DNA of 64,000 bases from Dysgonomonas mossii (GCF_004569505.1 NZ_SPPK01000001.1:62001-126000); one strand, 5' to 3'. Counted from the stretch's first letter, positions 45,231-53,446 are shown. Notes: generated by a model from the letters alone, not told the origin. Made by a program: numbers and translations.

Positions 45231-45683
45231 TTATATGATTATCTTTTTCTTTTCTTCCTCAGAGTGAGGAAATACGTCCATGATCCTGGTTTCTTTTACC
45301 TCAGCTATCTCGTAGTCCGCCAATGTTCCTGCCATACCTGTCTTTATTACGGCTTGCGCCTCATCAATATCTGAAGCTTGAGCTAGCATATAAACAGGGG
45401 TTTTCTTTTCAGTTCCTGATTTTTCATCGAGATGAACAAACAATACTTTCGCTTTGAAAAATTTATCTCCATTATCATTGAAAAATAATTCTGAAAGTTT
45501 AGCCCTCTTTATTGTCTGTATCGTGAACTCTCCAGATATATATGGCTTTATTTCTTCTGTAATACGGGCCTCAGCCTCAGTAAAAGAAAGAGCATCTACC
45601 AAATACGGCTCTGTTACTTTCTTTTGTAATCCATTCTCCATCATTTTTTCATGGGAGACTTTACATTCAAACCAATTGTGCAT
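45231..45683 (-). CDS. DUF4494 protein
   Basis: This 150-residue protein has the DUF4494 hallmarks HNWFECKVSHEKMMENGLQK, TEPYLVDALSFTEAEARI and TPVYMLAQASDIDEA. The family is common in Bacteroidales chromosomes and prophages and has no assigned function. It is a single domain of usual length. Confidence 0.85.
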   Translation of the reverse strand: MHNWFECKVSHEKMMENGLQKKVTEPYLVDALSFTEAEARITEEIKPYISGEFTIQTIKRAKLSELFFNDNGDKFFKAKVLFVHLDEKSGTEKKTPVYMLAQASDIDEAQAVIKTGMAGTLADYEIAEVKETRIMDVFPHSEEEKKKIII

Positions 45684-45694
45684 AATGATTAATT

Positions 45695-46033
45695 TTAGGG
45701 GTTATTTTTTTCTAATTCTATCTCTTTATTGAGTATATCCTGTAATGGAGGGAGTATTTTTTCAGCGAATACTTCGGCTGCCTTATCTATCTTTTTTCCA
45801 TAAGCTACATATCCCATTCCGTTAGCCATCTTTCCGGCAAAATAGTCTGTATTAAGCCTACATATAAATTCTCTGAAATCTCCGCTACCATATGATCTCC
45901 AGGCAAAAGAAAAGTTTCCATAATCTGTTATTGCCATAAAAGCACCATCAGATGTAAGGACTATTTGCCCTAACCAGCACCCATTTTTAGTATATAATGT
46001 ATAGCTTTTAGCTTTTACTTGATTTGGTTCCAT
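45695..46033 (-). CDS. Prophage hypothetical protein
   Basis: This 112-residue protein has a beta-rich N-terminal half with several aromatic residues (YTLYTKNGCWLGQIVLTSDG, FSFAWRSYGSGDFREF) and a helical C-terminus. The ATG follows an A-rich leader (AAAATAAACT). No family is recognised. Confidence 0.68.
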   Translation of the reverse strand: MEPNQVKAKSYTLYTKNGCWLGQIVLTSDGAFMAITDYGNFSFAWRSYGSGDFREFICRLNTDYFAGKMANGMGYVAYGKKIDKAAEVFAEKILPPLQDILNKEIELEKNNP

Positions 46034-46036
46034 AGT

Positions 46037-46291
46037 TTATTTTTTGTTTTTTGCTAGCTCTTCAGCTTTGCGTATTTTGTCTTCAATTTCTTTTTTCGAT
46101 AGTGTGGGAAACTTTTCCTCAAAGAATGCTTTTTGTGCTTCATATATTTTTTCGCGTGGGATGTAGTTTCCGATATCGTATCTCATTTGATGGCGTTCCG
46201 ATCCTGTATCTTTATCCATCTGTACATTTCCGTAGCTTCCTAAGTAGAAGTATATGGCGTTATTTGTTCGGCGGGACATCCTGTAGTCCAT
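46037..46291 (-). CDS. Prophage hypothetical protein
   Basis: This 84-residue basic protein starts MDYRMSRRTNNAIYFYLGSY and ends in a Lys/Glu helix (KEIEDKIRKAEELAKNKK). It lies 3 bases from each neighbour, between the VRR-NUC gene and the previous small gene. Unknown function. Confidence 0.66.
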   Translation of the reverse strand: MDYRMSRRTNNAIYFYLGSYGNVQMDKDTGSERHQMRYDIGNYIPREKIYEAQKAFFEEKFPTLSKKEIEDKIRKAEELAKNKK

Positions 46292-46294
46292 AGG

Positions 46295-46750
46295 TTATTT
46301 ATATTTAGTAGTTGATAAATACTCTTTTAGTAGTTCTATCCCAGAGGCGGCTGATCTGTATATCAGGTATAATCCGCCGGAGGCCTCAACTTGTTTCTGA
46401 AATTCTATTTGATCGGCTGATTGTGTGCCTGTATCCGTCTTTGTTTCCAGGCATAGAAAACTGTATCTATCGTTTGGAACTAAGCAAAGTATATCAGCCG
46501 GCCCCCGTTTTACTCCCTGCCTTTTCAGTCTTACAGCTTCAGGGTAGTTTCTTTTCCCGCCATTCGGCACGGCAAAAAGAAGTTTATCCAGTTTAGGAAA
46601 TATCACCCTGGCACTCTTGAAAAAGCACTCTTGTATATCATCCTCCTCGTGCGATATTGATTTTGTTTGCTTTTCCGCATCCTCCTTAAGGAAGCATGAC
46701 AAACAAATATCTTTGCCCCGCAATGGTATATTTCCGCATTTACAATTCAT
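46295..46750 (-). CDS. VRR-NUC nuclease with zinc-binding N-terminus
   Basis: This 151-residue protein starts with a zinc-binding motif (MNCKCGNIPLRGKDICLSC: Cys-x-Cys and Cys-x2-Cys) followed by a VRR-NUC domain (about residues 38-150) with the core VPNGGKRNYPEAVRLKRQG, PADILCLV, and CLETKTDTG. The endonuclease Asp, Glu and Lys (PADI, ETK) are in place. VRR-NUC phage nucleases work in recombination or in resolving DNA intermediates. Length matches stand-alone phage members. Confidence 0.85.
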   Translation of the reverse strand: MNCKCGNIPLRGKDICLSCFLKEDAEKQTKSISHEEDDIQECFFKSARVIFPKLDKLLFAVPNGGKRNYPEAVRLKRQGVKRGPADILCLVPNDRYSFLCLETKTDTGTQSADQIEFQKQVEASGGLYLIYRSAASGIELLKEYLSTTKYK

Positions 46751-46754
46751 GTTG

Positions 46755-46913
46755 TTATTTACGTATGGTTGGGATATCGTATTCTTTACTTTGACTTAGG
46801 GCCTTTGTTCTGTTGTTACACTCGATACAACTATGTATTGCAAGACCTATCGATATCAGAAGGAGTATAAGCAGTAGCACGTCCCAGATGTGTTTTTCAA
46901 ATATCTTTTTCAT
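46755..46913 (-). CDS. Small membrane protein, 52 residues
   Basis: The frame starts MKKIFEKHIWDVLL, has one membrane helix (about residues 11-28, LLLILLLISIGLAIHS) and a short hydrophilic tail with two Cys (CIECNN). It fills the gap between two phage genes (2 bases after the start of one, 4 bases before the stop of the next). Its role is unknown. Confidence 0.6.
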   Translation of the reverse strand: MKKIFEKHIWDVLLLILLLISIGLAIHSCIECNNRTKALSQSKEYDIPTIRK

Positions 46914-46914
46914 A

Positions 46915-47184
46915 TTAGTTTGCGTAAAATGTTATCTTTAAACCTCTCCTCAACCTACATACAACTACATCCTTACCTTTCTTGAATGCCATATCCAGAA
47001 GATTATTAGCCACATCGGTATTGCCTACTATATCGAGATATCCACCGACGCCCACGAGCGTATGAAGTTTTGCGCCGTTATTTTGGCCGCTAACTTTTAT
47101 CTTGAAATTCATGTTTATTTCACGAGTCGAATATTTCAATCCGTCGTAGTAAATCCCCTTATATTCCTGAGTAGTTGAGTCCAT
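46915..47184 (-). CDS. Prophage hypothetical protein
   Basis: This 89-residue protein has two beta-rich segments (INMNFKIKVSG, HTLVGVGGYLDIVG) and ends in RRGLKITFYAN. Leader AAAAATAGCT before ATG. No family is recognised. Confidence 0.66.
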   Translation of the reverse strand: MDSTTQEYKGIYYDGLKYSTREINMNFKIKVSGQNNGAKLHTLVGVGGYLDIVGNTDVANNLLDMAFKKGKDVVVCRLRRGLKITFYAN

Positions 47185-47213
47185 AGCTATTTTTTTTGTT
47201 GATCGATTTTTAT

Positions 47214-47507
47214 TTAAAGATTCCTTATCTTAACTTCATTTTTCATTACATAAGCCTCTAACTCTGATAGCCTGAACCTTACATTACTATCTATCTTCGA
47301 GTATTTTATTTTCCCGTTCTTTGTCAGGTCTTCTAATTTGCGAAGACTTATATTCAGGTAGGCGGCCGCTTCTTTTTTATCCAAAAGTGGAGATGCAGGT
47401 GTAGAAGCTTTCTTCACAATGCCCTCGATACGTGACATTATTTTACTTGTTACCTCATCTATAAGGGCATCCTTGCTAATTCCCTGGAGTATTATATCGT
47501 TATTCAT
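47214..47507 (-). CDS. Helix-turn-helix protein (excisionase/HTH_17 type)
   Basis: This 97-residue protein has an HTH_17 domain: LDKKEAAAYLNISLRKLEDL (residues 42-61), then IKYSKIDSNVRFRLSELEAYV. It may act as an excisionase or as an early regulator. Its start overlaps the previous gene's stop by 8 bases. Confidence 0.85.
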   Translation of the reverse strand: MNNDIILQGISKDALIDEVTSKIMSRIEGIVKKASTPASPLLDKKEAAAYLNISLRKLEDLTKNGKIKYSKIDSNVRFRLSELEAYVMKNEVKIRNL

Positions 47508-47727
47508 CGTTGCAGTTCTTTTTGCAGGTTATAGCGTATTTGTCCGGCTCTATCTCCCTCCAATCGCTAAACTCTACCTCCGGGTGACGTTTCTTATAGT
47601 CGCTCAATCTTGAGGCTACCGATAGTCGCTCTTTTAGCGTACAATAGAGTGTTTGTCCCGCCTTCATTCCTCGGATGGTGTCCGTCCATGATATCTTTTG
47701 AACCTTTTTTGCTAGTATCTGTGCCAT
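47500..47727 (-). CDS. Small prophage protein
   Basis: This 75-residue protein starts MAQILAKKVQKISWTDTIRG and contains KAGQTLYCTLKERLSVASRL, then a basic/aromatic region. I use the ATG at 47727 because of its A-rich leader; the frame is open to 47781, which would overlap the previous gene. It looks like a small DNA-binding protein, though no family is identified. Confidence 0.65.
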   Translation of the reverse strand: MAQILAKKVQKISWTDTIRGMKAGQTLYCTLKERLSVASRLSDYKKRHPEVEFSDWREIEPDKYAITCKKNCNDE

Positions 47728-47741
47728 AGTTCTTTTGTTTA

Positions 47742-48077
47742 TTATTTGATTGGAGATAAATAGACATTTAGTTGAGCGCATTGCTCTTTCGGGTAAACTA
47801 CAGCGGATAGTTCCTGACCTCTTGTTTCTACGTAATTAGATGTTCCCACATCGGATATCTGAGCGGACAAAAGTTCCGGCAATCCTAGCTCACGTTGGTG
47901 TACCGTGTTTACGAAATCTATTGCTGATGTTGGGTTGTTGAACGATATTACACTTACCCACAAAAAGCCGAATACCTGCTTTTGAACTACATAACAGTTT
48001 TTCAAGTCATAGACTAACGGGCGTACGAGCTCATTGTATTCTGTTACTTCTTTAATCCTGAATGTTGATGTTTTCAT
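47742..48077 (-). CDS. First gene of the prophage early unit, hypothetical
   Basis: This 111-residue protein begins MKTSTFRIKEVTEYNELVRP and contains YVVQKQVFGFLWVSVISF, a short mixed fold also seen in other small phage proteins. It is nearest to the leftward early promoter and so is expressed first. Function unknown. Confidence 0.68.
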   Translation of the reverse strand: MKTSTFRIKEVTEYNELVRPLVYDLKNCYVVQKQVFGFLWVSVISFNNPTSAIDFVNTVHQRELGLPELLSAQISDVGTSNYVETRGQELSAVVYPKEQCAQLNVYLSPIK

Positions 48078-48121
48078 TACTCTATTTTATTATATTTGTT
48101 ATCCGTACCGTATTACGTATG

Positions 48122-48186
48122 CAAATATAGAACATAATGTTCTGTAATGAAATAATTCAGAACATTTATTTCTGTTATTAACTTTA
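48122..48186. promoter_or_regulatory. Divergent lysogeny switch: promoters and two operators
   Basis: Two palindromes share the half-site AGAACAT: AGAACATAATGTTCT at 48129-48143 (perfect) and AGAACATTTATTTCT at 48160-48174 (imperfect), with centres 31 bases apart, or three helical turns. On the minus strand 48129-48122 reads TATATTTG, the -7 element of the early genes, so the first operator covers the promoter spacer. TAACTTTA at 48179-48186 is a plus-strand -7-like site, with the second operator upstream of it. The repressor gene starts at 48203. Confidence 0.65.
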
Positions 48187-48202
48187 TTTAATAATTATCA
48201 AA

Positions 48203-48652
48203 ATGGAAGTAAATGATATAAAAGGCAGATTAAAACAGGCTTACCATCACTTAAAAGGGGCCGGGCTAATTAACGATCAGAAAGATTTGGCGGATAAGAT
48301 GGGATATTCAAGAACATCTATTTCAAAGGCTCTTAATGGATATGAGGATTATCTTACAGAAAGTTTTGTGATAAAATTGCAGCAAACTTTTTATAATGTG
48401 TTTAGTAAGGAGTGGCTTCTTACAGGTGATGGAAATATGTTAAAAAACATATCCGATACACCCCATAACGCCAATTCGCACGAATCGTTAGGGAATAATG
48501 AGTTTATATCATTTCTACGAGATCAAATATCTGAGTTGAAGGATGTAATAGAGGGCAAGGATAGGGAAATAAACAACCTCAACCAAGAAATAGGACGACT
48601 AAAGGGAATACTCGATGAGAACAAAATACAGTACCGTCAAACGGGTACTTAA
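48203..48652 (+). CDS. Prophage repressor (XRE/CI-type HTH with coiled coil)
   Basis: This 149-residue protein has an N-terminal helix-turn-helix (residues ~25-60, DQKDLADKMGYSRTSISKAL) and an unusual C-terminal half with a coiled coil (about residues 105-140, ISELKDVIEGKDREINNLNQ). It lacks the S24/LexA-type peptidase domain, so it should not self-cleave after DNA damage. It faces the early unit across two palindromic operators, the expected site for the lysogenic repressor. Dimerisation is probably by the coiled coil. Confidence 0.85.
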   Translation: MEVNDIKGRLKQAYHHLKGAGLINDQKDLADKMGYSRTSISKALNGYEDYLTESFVIKLQQTFYNVFSKEWLLTGDGNMLKNISDTPHNANSHESLGNNEFISFLRDQISELKDVIEGKDREINNLNQEIGRLKGILDENKIQYRQTGT

Positions 48653-48784
48653 AAATCAAAAAATATCCCTCCTAACCCTATATGCAGTATAGAGTAAGGT
48701 TAACGTGTCTTATGTTAAATATTATCGTGTTAATTGTGAACACAAAATGTTAAATTAAAGTTTAAATCAAAATATATATAGACT

Positions 48785-49138
48785 ATGAAAAATTTAATAT
48801 CGTTTTTTATTTTATCTCTTTTATTTTTCAGTTGTAGTAGCGATGATGATAACCAACAATCCGACATTTCTCTTGATTATATCATAGGCGAATGGCAAAT
48901 AGTTAATTCAGATGGCACGTCTGGCCGTTTCCTTGAATTTAATTCGGATATGACAGGTTCGTATTTGATATATGAGAATAAAGATTTTTCTTTTTCTGAT
49001 TTATTTACTTATGAATTATCTGCAAATAAGATTATACTCAAATACAATAAGAATGGAACCAAAGAATATAATATACTTAAAATCGGATCAGATAAATTAA
49101 AATTCGATCAATGGATATTTGAAAGGAGTAAAGAATAA
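48785..49138 (+). CDS. Lipocalin-like lipoprotein (lysogenic gene)
   Basis: This 117-residue lipoprotein has a signal peptide with lipobox LLFFSC (Cys17), an Asp-rich linker (SSDDDNQQSD) typical of surface-exposed Bacteroidota lipoproteins, and a short lipocalin-like domain: IIGEWQIVNSDGTSGRFLEF, then YELSANKIILKY. It lies downstream of the repressor on the same strand, so it is probably expressed in the lysogen and may alter the cell surface. The ligand is unknown. Confidence 0.8.
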   Translation: MKNLISFFILSLLFFSCSSDDDNQQSDISLDYIIGEWQIVNSDGTSGRFLEFNSDMTGSYLIYENKDFSFSDLFTYELSANKIILKYNKNGTKEYNILKIGSDKLKFDQWIFERSKE

Positions 49139-49149
49139 TAACCCTGCTT

Positions 49150-49758
49150 ATGTACTGGATAATGCTTATTATTGCAATCATATTTATTGTATTAGCAATT
49201 TATCATACAAGATCAGAGAGTCTATGTATCTCAGTGTCGAATGTTCATAACAAAAATTACATAGTTCCTAAATTGTTAGAACAGGTTGAAAAACGGGGAA
49301 GTATCCTTGTAGATAAATATATAGACTGCCAATATTCTAAAAATGGTATAGGATGGTATCTAAATTCATACGATTTCATTGAAGATTATAACCAATTAGA
49401 TAAATATATTGCATATGTAGAATTTTATGATAATCAAAGGAGATGCGGAGATGTCAAACAAATAATATTAAGAATAAACCCGAATCCTGATTTGAACGTA
49501 GGTAATCCGTTTTATCGACAATCATTAGTAATTGTAGGAAAATTCAATATCTCTCAAAAAAAACTGGCTAATAAGCTTAGATGTATGGGTGCTACTGTCG
49601 GAAGCTCTGTTCATGAACATACTGATATTATATTGATTGGCGATAAAATCAAGGGTACTCAAATTCTCGATAAACTCAAATCCTTAAAAAATATAGGATA
49701 CAAAATTAGAGAGATGCATAAAGACGAACTTTATGAAATATTAAGAGAATATGAATAG
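49150..49758 (+). CDS. Membrane-anchored protein with BRCT-like domain
   Basis: This 202-residue protein has one N-terminal membrane helix (residues 3-18, WIMLIIAIIFIVLAIY), an extended middle region, and a C-terminal BRCT-like domain (about 123-200): SLVIVGKFNISQKKLANKLR, then GATVGSSVHEHTDIILIGDKI, LDKLKSLKNIGYKI. The pattern agrees with the BRCT of NAD-dependent DNA ligase (G-x-F, GG or GA at turn 2, and the aromatic near the end). It is 11 bases after the lipoprotein gene, presumably in the same transcript. A membrane-tethered BRCT is odd and unexplained. Confidence 0.65.
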   Translation: MYWIMLIIAIIFIVLAIYHTRSESLCISVSNVHNKNYIVPKLLEQVEKRGSILVDKYIDCQYSKNGIGWYLNSYDFIEDYNQLDKYIAYVEFYDNQRRCGDVKQIILRINPNPDLNVGNPFYRQSLVIVGKFNISQKKLANKLRCMGATVGSSVHEHTDIILIGDKIKGTQILDKLKSLKNIGYKIREMHKDELYEILREYE

Positions 49759-50180
49759 CCGCCCTACTTTCACAAGCAAGGCGGCTCTATCGAGGAAATA
49801 AAATAAACATAAATATTTTGTTTATCTTATCTAATTAACAAAGAATCTAAATAAGGAGCAATAATTCTAGTTGCAACAATAGTTGTATTTCCAACTTCCT
49901 TCTCCATTTCTTTAAAAGAAATATTATAATCATCTCTTTACTAGATTTAATCCGCCCAAAATAAGTCTGACTAAATCTAGATGGGTATCTTTTATATTTG
50001 GTTATGATTTTTTGCCACTTTAAATATTATTTAAGGTTACAAAAATAGAAAATATTGACAATTATATGTATTTTTTTAATCTAAAAATAAATTTGGCTAT
50101 CATATATTTAGCAAACTCATTCTAAAGATAAATATTAAAAAAACCGCCTATCTCAACAGATAAGCGGTTTGAACATTGCA
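49759..50180. other. Intergenic region with possible decayed gene
   Basis: A 422-base AT-rich stretch. A weak GC-rich hairpin (AGCCGCC at 49757-49763 with GGCGGCT at 49780-49786) lies just after the BRCT gene without a clear T-run. On the minus strand at about 49830-50020, two frames carry protein-like sequence that fits together only with a frame change (KRYPSRFSQTYFGRIKSSKE, then ISFKEMEKEVGNTTIVATRI ending SLLIR before a stop). This may be a broken small gene. I see nothing else. Confidence 0.4.
50141..50170 (-). terminator. Terminator after the KilA-N gene
   Basis: A 13-bp stem with one mismatch (50141-50153 with 50158-50170) and loop CAAC. On the minus strand it is followed by TTTTAAT, about 10 bases past the KilA-N stop. 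Confidence 0.75.
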
Positions 50181-51011
50181 TTATTTTAATAATTTTCTAT
50201 CAACTTTATTATAGCTATCAATAGCCTCTTGTTTTTTACCTTCGGGCAATGAATCTATCATTTTCCTTAGATATGGGAGCGCGTTAGTATCCCTTTGAGC
50301 AAAATATATTGGGGCATTTTTCACTAACCATACATTATGAAAATGCTCCCTAAATTCTGCTAATAATTCATTCGGGTATAGGCGTGCAGGAAAACTACGA
50401 CCATCAGGGTATGTATGATTATATCTTGGAAAGTTATCAGGATTTAGCTTTTTCGCTCGTCTTACCCAATCGGCGAACATCCTCCCCTCTGATATATCTG
50501 GAACCATTGAATCAGGAAGCTCATACCCATAATCCTCTAAAGGTGCTATCAGATTATATACAAGTTCATTAAATACGGAGAAATGGGTAGGGGGAATTTG
50601 GGTCCTATTAATCATATATCGTTGAAGATGATAAGGCAATTTCCCTGCGCTTGGGATATTACCACTCATCCATTCGAATACCCATTTTGATACTAATACT
50701 GCAAATTTAGGCGATGCCCATTGCGCAAGATTAATTGCGACTTGTGGATGTACCCATGTCCCCTGAAATCTAACATCACCGCCTCTAACAGATTGTATTA
50801 GAGTCGAAACGGGAATTCCCGTTTCGGAAGAAAGCACATCTATAAATTCATTGGTTGATTTAAGTCTAGAGTAATCATTGAAATTTTTTCCACTTGCTTG
50901 ACATAATTCTGTTGCATTTATATACCCATCCATTAATCTTTGCTGTATGGGCATATCATTTTCTGAATTCCTCTCTATTAAGGCTAATTTAAGTTGAGCA
51001 TCTTCATTCAT
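50181..51011 (-). CDS. KilA-N domain protein
   Basis: This 276-residue phage protein has a KilA-N DNA-binding domain (about residues 28-115): GYINATELCQASGKNFNDYS, then QGTWVHPQVAINLAQWASPK and FAVLVSKWVFEWM. The C-terminal half (residues 130-276) is an uncharacterised extension with several Pro, Tyr and Trp residues. KilA-N proteins of phages are often antirepressors or late regulators. It has its own terminator and an AT-rich upstream region of 127 bases, so it is probably a separate unit. Confidence 0.88.
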   Translation of the reverse strand: MNEDAQLKLALIERNSENDMPIQQRLMDGYINATELCQASGKNFNDYSRLKSTNEFIDVLSSETGIPVSTLIQSVRGGDVRFQGTWVHPQVAINLAQWASPKFAVLVSKWVFEWMSGNIPSAGKLPYHLQRYMINRTQIPPTHFSVFNELVYNLIAPLEDYGYELPDSMVPDISEGRMFADWVRRAKKLNPDNFPRYNHTYPDGRSFPARLYPNELLAEFREHFHNVWLVKNAPIYFAQRDTNALPYLRKMIDSLPEGKKQEAIDSYNKVDRKLLK

Positions 51012-51138
51012 ATTTCTGTATTAGATTTAGTTAAAATTTAAAGCGAATATAGTTGTTTATATTCAATATTTTAAAATAAACATTAAAAAACATTCAATCT
51101 CACGACTAAACGACTCCATAAGTTTAACCTTTAATAAA

Positions 51139-51720
51139 TTAAAACTTATACTTCACCCCAAACAAATGTCCGTTGCTCTGACTACCTAAACTCTTTTGAT
51201 ATTGATATTCAATACCAATATCGTGATAGAATATTCCTCCTCCAATCCCTATATAATTAAGAGTAGAGTAAGACGCAGAGATAAACGGCTGCCATATTTT
51301 AGTCTTATAAATTGTCTGACGCTCTATTACCGGAGTGAAATTATAATCTAGTGCCGATAGCCTGTTATATTGTATAACCGGGAATAAATCAAGCTTACCC
51401 TGTGTCTTATTATCGAAGGCCGTAAGCTTATATGTTCGCTTTAGTTCATAATCAGCAATAACAAGTTTTGCATAAGCTGCTGAATCAATAGGCATATATC
51501 TCACACTACCTGTATCCCGGTACTGAATAAATGGTAATAGAGATTTATCCGGCTTTTCTTCTTTTATTGGTTCAAATTGAGTTGGACTTACTGATCCTGT
51601 AAGCGTTTCACCCTTTATATATTCTTTCTTCGGTTCGGAATCAATAGATGATCTTCCACTGAAGAAACCAATTGCTAAACTAACTATCATGGCTAAAACT
51701 ATGGCTGATGCTTTTTTCAT
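51139..51720 (-). CDS. DUF6808-like protein in the lysis region
   Basis: This 193-residue protein has one N-terminal membrane helix or signal (residues 5-21, SAIVLAMIVSLAIGFFSG) and a periplasmic beta-rich part ending YHDIGIEYQYQ and LFGVKYKF. Proteins of this size and layout sit near endolysin genes in Bacteroidales prophages (DUF6808) and may play a spanin-like role, which is only an inference. It contains conserved YxxG turns and a final Phe like outer-membrane barrel proteins. Confidence 0.7.
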   Translation of the reverse strand: MKKASAIVLAMIVSLAIGFFSGRSSIDSEPKKEYIKGETLTGSVSPTQFEPIKEEKPDKSLLPFIQYRDTGSVRYMPIDSAAYAKLVIADYELKRTYKLTAFDNKTQGKLDLFPVIQYNRLSALDYNFTPVIERQTIYKTKIWQPFISASYSTLNYIGIGGGIFYHDIGIEYQYQKSLGSQSNGHLFGVKYKF

Positions 51721-51785
51721 AATATATTGATATTAAACTAATTTATATCACTACATTTACTTGATTTATTAATCTTTAAAATTGT

Positions 51786-52025
51786 ATGAATATGAAATTA
51801 AATATGGAACAAAAACAAAAGTTTTATAAACTTATTAGAGATGCTGTATGCCCTTTCTGTAAAAGAAGTAGCTTTTCTTTTGTTGAAAAGAGAGAAATCT
51901 TCGGTTCTGCAACTGCTCTGGATATTGAAGTTCAGAAATTTGTTCCAAAGTCCGTGTATACCCTTATATGCACAAAATGCGGATATTATTCCTTCTTTAA
52001 TTCAACCATCATTGAGTCTCTATAA
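51786..52025 (+). CDS. Small zinc-ribbon protein
   Basis: This 79-residue plus-strand protein has Cys-x2-Cys pairs CPFCK (residues 22-26) and CTKCGY (61-66), suited to binding one zinc. It begins MNMKLNMEQKQ with three possible ATG starts. It lies between minus-strand lysis genes, so it is probably a separately expressed accessory gene. Similar short zinc-ribbon proteins exist in Bacteroidota, and their role is unknown. Confidence 0.7.
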   Translation: MNMKLNMEQKQKFYKLIRDAVCPFCKRSSFSFVEKREIFGSATALDIEVQKFVPKSVYTLICTKCGYYSFFNSTIIESL

Positions 52026-52030
52026 TATAT

Positions 52031-52558
52031 TTAAATATAAAATTTAAAATCATTCAACCGGTTTAACCATCCCTTAATCCATCCTTTTTGTGTAGGATCA
52101 GCTTTTACGATGTCTTCAAAATGCTGCTTTCTTCGTAGCCAAAGTTTTTTGAATAATTCCGATTGATCAGGATAGCTATTAATAGCAGCTAGGGTTTTAG
52201 GCCCTACGACTCCATCATCCGCAACTCCCAGTATTCTTTGAGGATATTTTATCCCCCATGATCCAGAAGCCCACACCCAATCGACAAGGATATTTGCTAT
52301 CGATTGGTTTTTTATCTGATCGGCTTTCCACCTATTCCAATAATGAGGTTTTAATACACGGTTCACAACATCCTCTTTTGTCAATAGCTTCAGATCATCC
52401 ACATCGATATCTCCGTCTCCGTCCTTGTCATAACCCACTTTGCGCCAAGTCTCTACTGTGACGCCCATATTTGTGGGGCCTCCTTTGTCAAGCGGATGAT
52501 TATTGTATCCTCCTTCCCATTTCAGGATGATAGGAGCTAATTTGTTAACCTCAGCCAT
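52031..52558 (-). CDS. GH108-type endolysin with EF-hand loop
   Basis: This 175-residue lysis enzyme has the GH108 (muramidase) motif [20 protein letters not shown] (split after WEGG), with catalytic Glu15, GVTVETWR, and a C-terminal peptidoglycan-binding part [12 protein letters not shown]. Between them is a canonical EF-hand calcium loop [12 protein letters not shown] (residues 44-55), with all metal ligands in place. No signal peptide is seen, so export depends on the holin. The start overlaps the holin gene stop by 8 bases. Confidence 0.92.
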   Translation of the reverse strand: MAEVNKLAPIILKWEGGYNNHPLDKGGPTNMGVTVETWRKVGYDKDGDGDIDVDDLKLLTKEDVVNRVLKPHYWNRWKADQIKNQSIANILVDWVWASGSWGIKYPQRILGVADDGVVGPKTLAAINSYPDQSELFKKLWLRRKQHFEDIVKADPTQKGWIKGWLNRLNDFKFYI

Positions 52559-52976
52559 TATTGTCCTCCTTTTCTTCTACTTCTATAATATCGTTTTTCT
52601 TCGAGAAGAATTTAAATACATTTACTTTTACCTTTTTACCTTTAGCAGCAAAGTAGTTCACATAGATACTTTCAAGCTCAACTCCGTAAATTACAAGGAG
52701 GATAATAAGAGGTAATAGATCAATGCCGAACGGTTGCCCGAATGCCTGACCGAAAGTATATGCGAGTATAATCCAAAGACAATAGTTTGTTATCTTATCG
52801 AGTGTCCGCCTTACGGCTCTCGATCGCTTAACTATTTCGTTGCGATATTTAGCGGCCGATATGCCAAATTTCAAATCTGCCATTGTCAAAAGAAAAGCTA
52901 ATGCCAGAAGCCATTTAGCCCAAATAAAAAACTCAAGCAATCCAATAAGGAACCCATCTGTATAGTTGTTATCCAT
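52551..52976 (-). CDS. Phage holin
   Basis: This 141-residue inner-membrane protein has about three hydrophobic segments ([34 protein letters not shown] and [19 protein letters not shown]) and a charged C-terminus with acidic clusters ([10 protein letters not shown]). It resembles the phage holin family 4 (toxin secretion/phage lysis). It directly precedes and overlaps the endolysin gene, the usual order. Confidence 0.85.
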   Translation of the reverse strand: MDNNYTDGFLIGLLEFFIWAKWLLALAFLLTMADLKFGISAAKYRNEIVKRSRAVRRTLDKITNYCLWIILAYTFGQAFGQPFGIDLLPLIILLVIYGVELESIYVNYFAAKGKKVKVNVFKFFSKKNDIIEVEEKEDNNG

Positions 52977-52980
52977 AGCA

Positions 52981-53265
52981 TTATCCCTCTATTGGTTGTA
53001 GTTCTTTTTCTATCTCGCTGACAATTGCTTTGAACTGTTCGGCATGGGCGATATAGTCCTCAGTATCCCGAAGGAATAAGTTTACTTGTCCGTTTTCCTT
53101 ACTGATTTTACCAACCTCATTTAGTACAGAGCTCACTTCTTGTCGAATCGAGCATGAAATCGAGGTTATCACTCCGTTAACAATCGTATAGATCACACGA
53201 TATTCATAACCTCCTACGGTCAAAGTTGACTCTTTTGTTACTGATGCACTTACTAGCTTTAGCAT
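52981..53265 (-). CDS. Hypothetical protein of the lysis region
   Basis: This 94-residue protein has beta-strand segments (TLTVGGYEYRVIYTIVNGVI) followed by a helical C-terminus (FKAIVSEIEKELQP). It is the first gene of a leftward unit with the holin and endolysin, from which it is separated by 4 bases. No family is recognised. Confidence 0.68.
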   Translation of the reverse strand: MLKLVSASVTKESTLTVGGYEYRVIYTIVNGVITSISCSIRQEVSSVLNEVGKISKENGQVNLFLRDTEDYIAHAEQFKAIVSEIEKELQPIEG

Positions 53266-53446
53266 AATGATATAATTTAATTGTTTTATATTAAACCTTT
53301 ATTTTGTCTGACAAATCGTATTTTTTCATAAATCTGATATTACACACTCTTACTATACCTTTATCTCTCTATTGTTTGGAGGTAAAAAAAATAAACACAC
53401 ATTTCTTTTTTATTTAGTTTTTCATGCAACTAAATAGAATAATTTA

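Noticed and set aside
36607..48077. CRISPR array or retron/defence island in the early prophage region
   Set aside because: No regularly spaced repeats, reverse transcriptase or known defence pair is present; the genes fit a phage early module.
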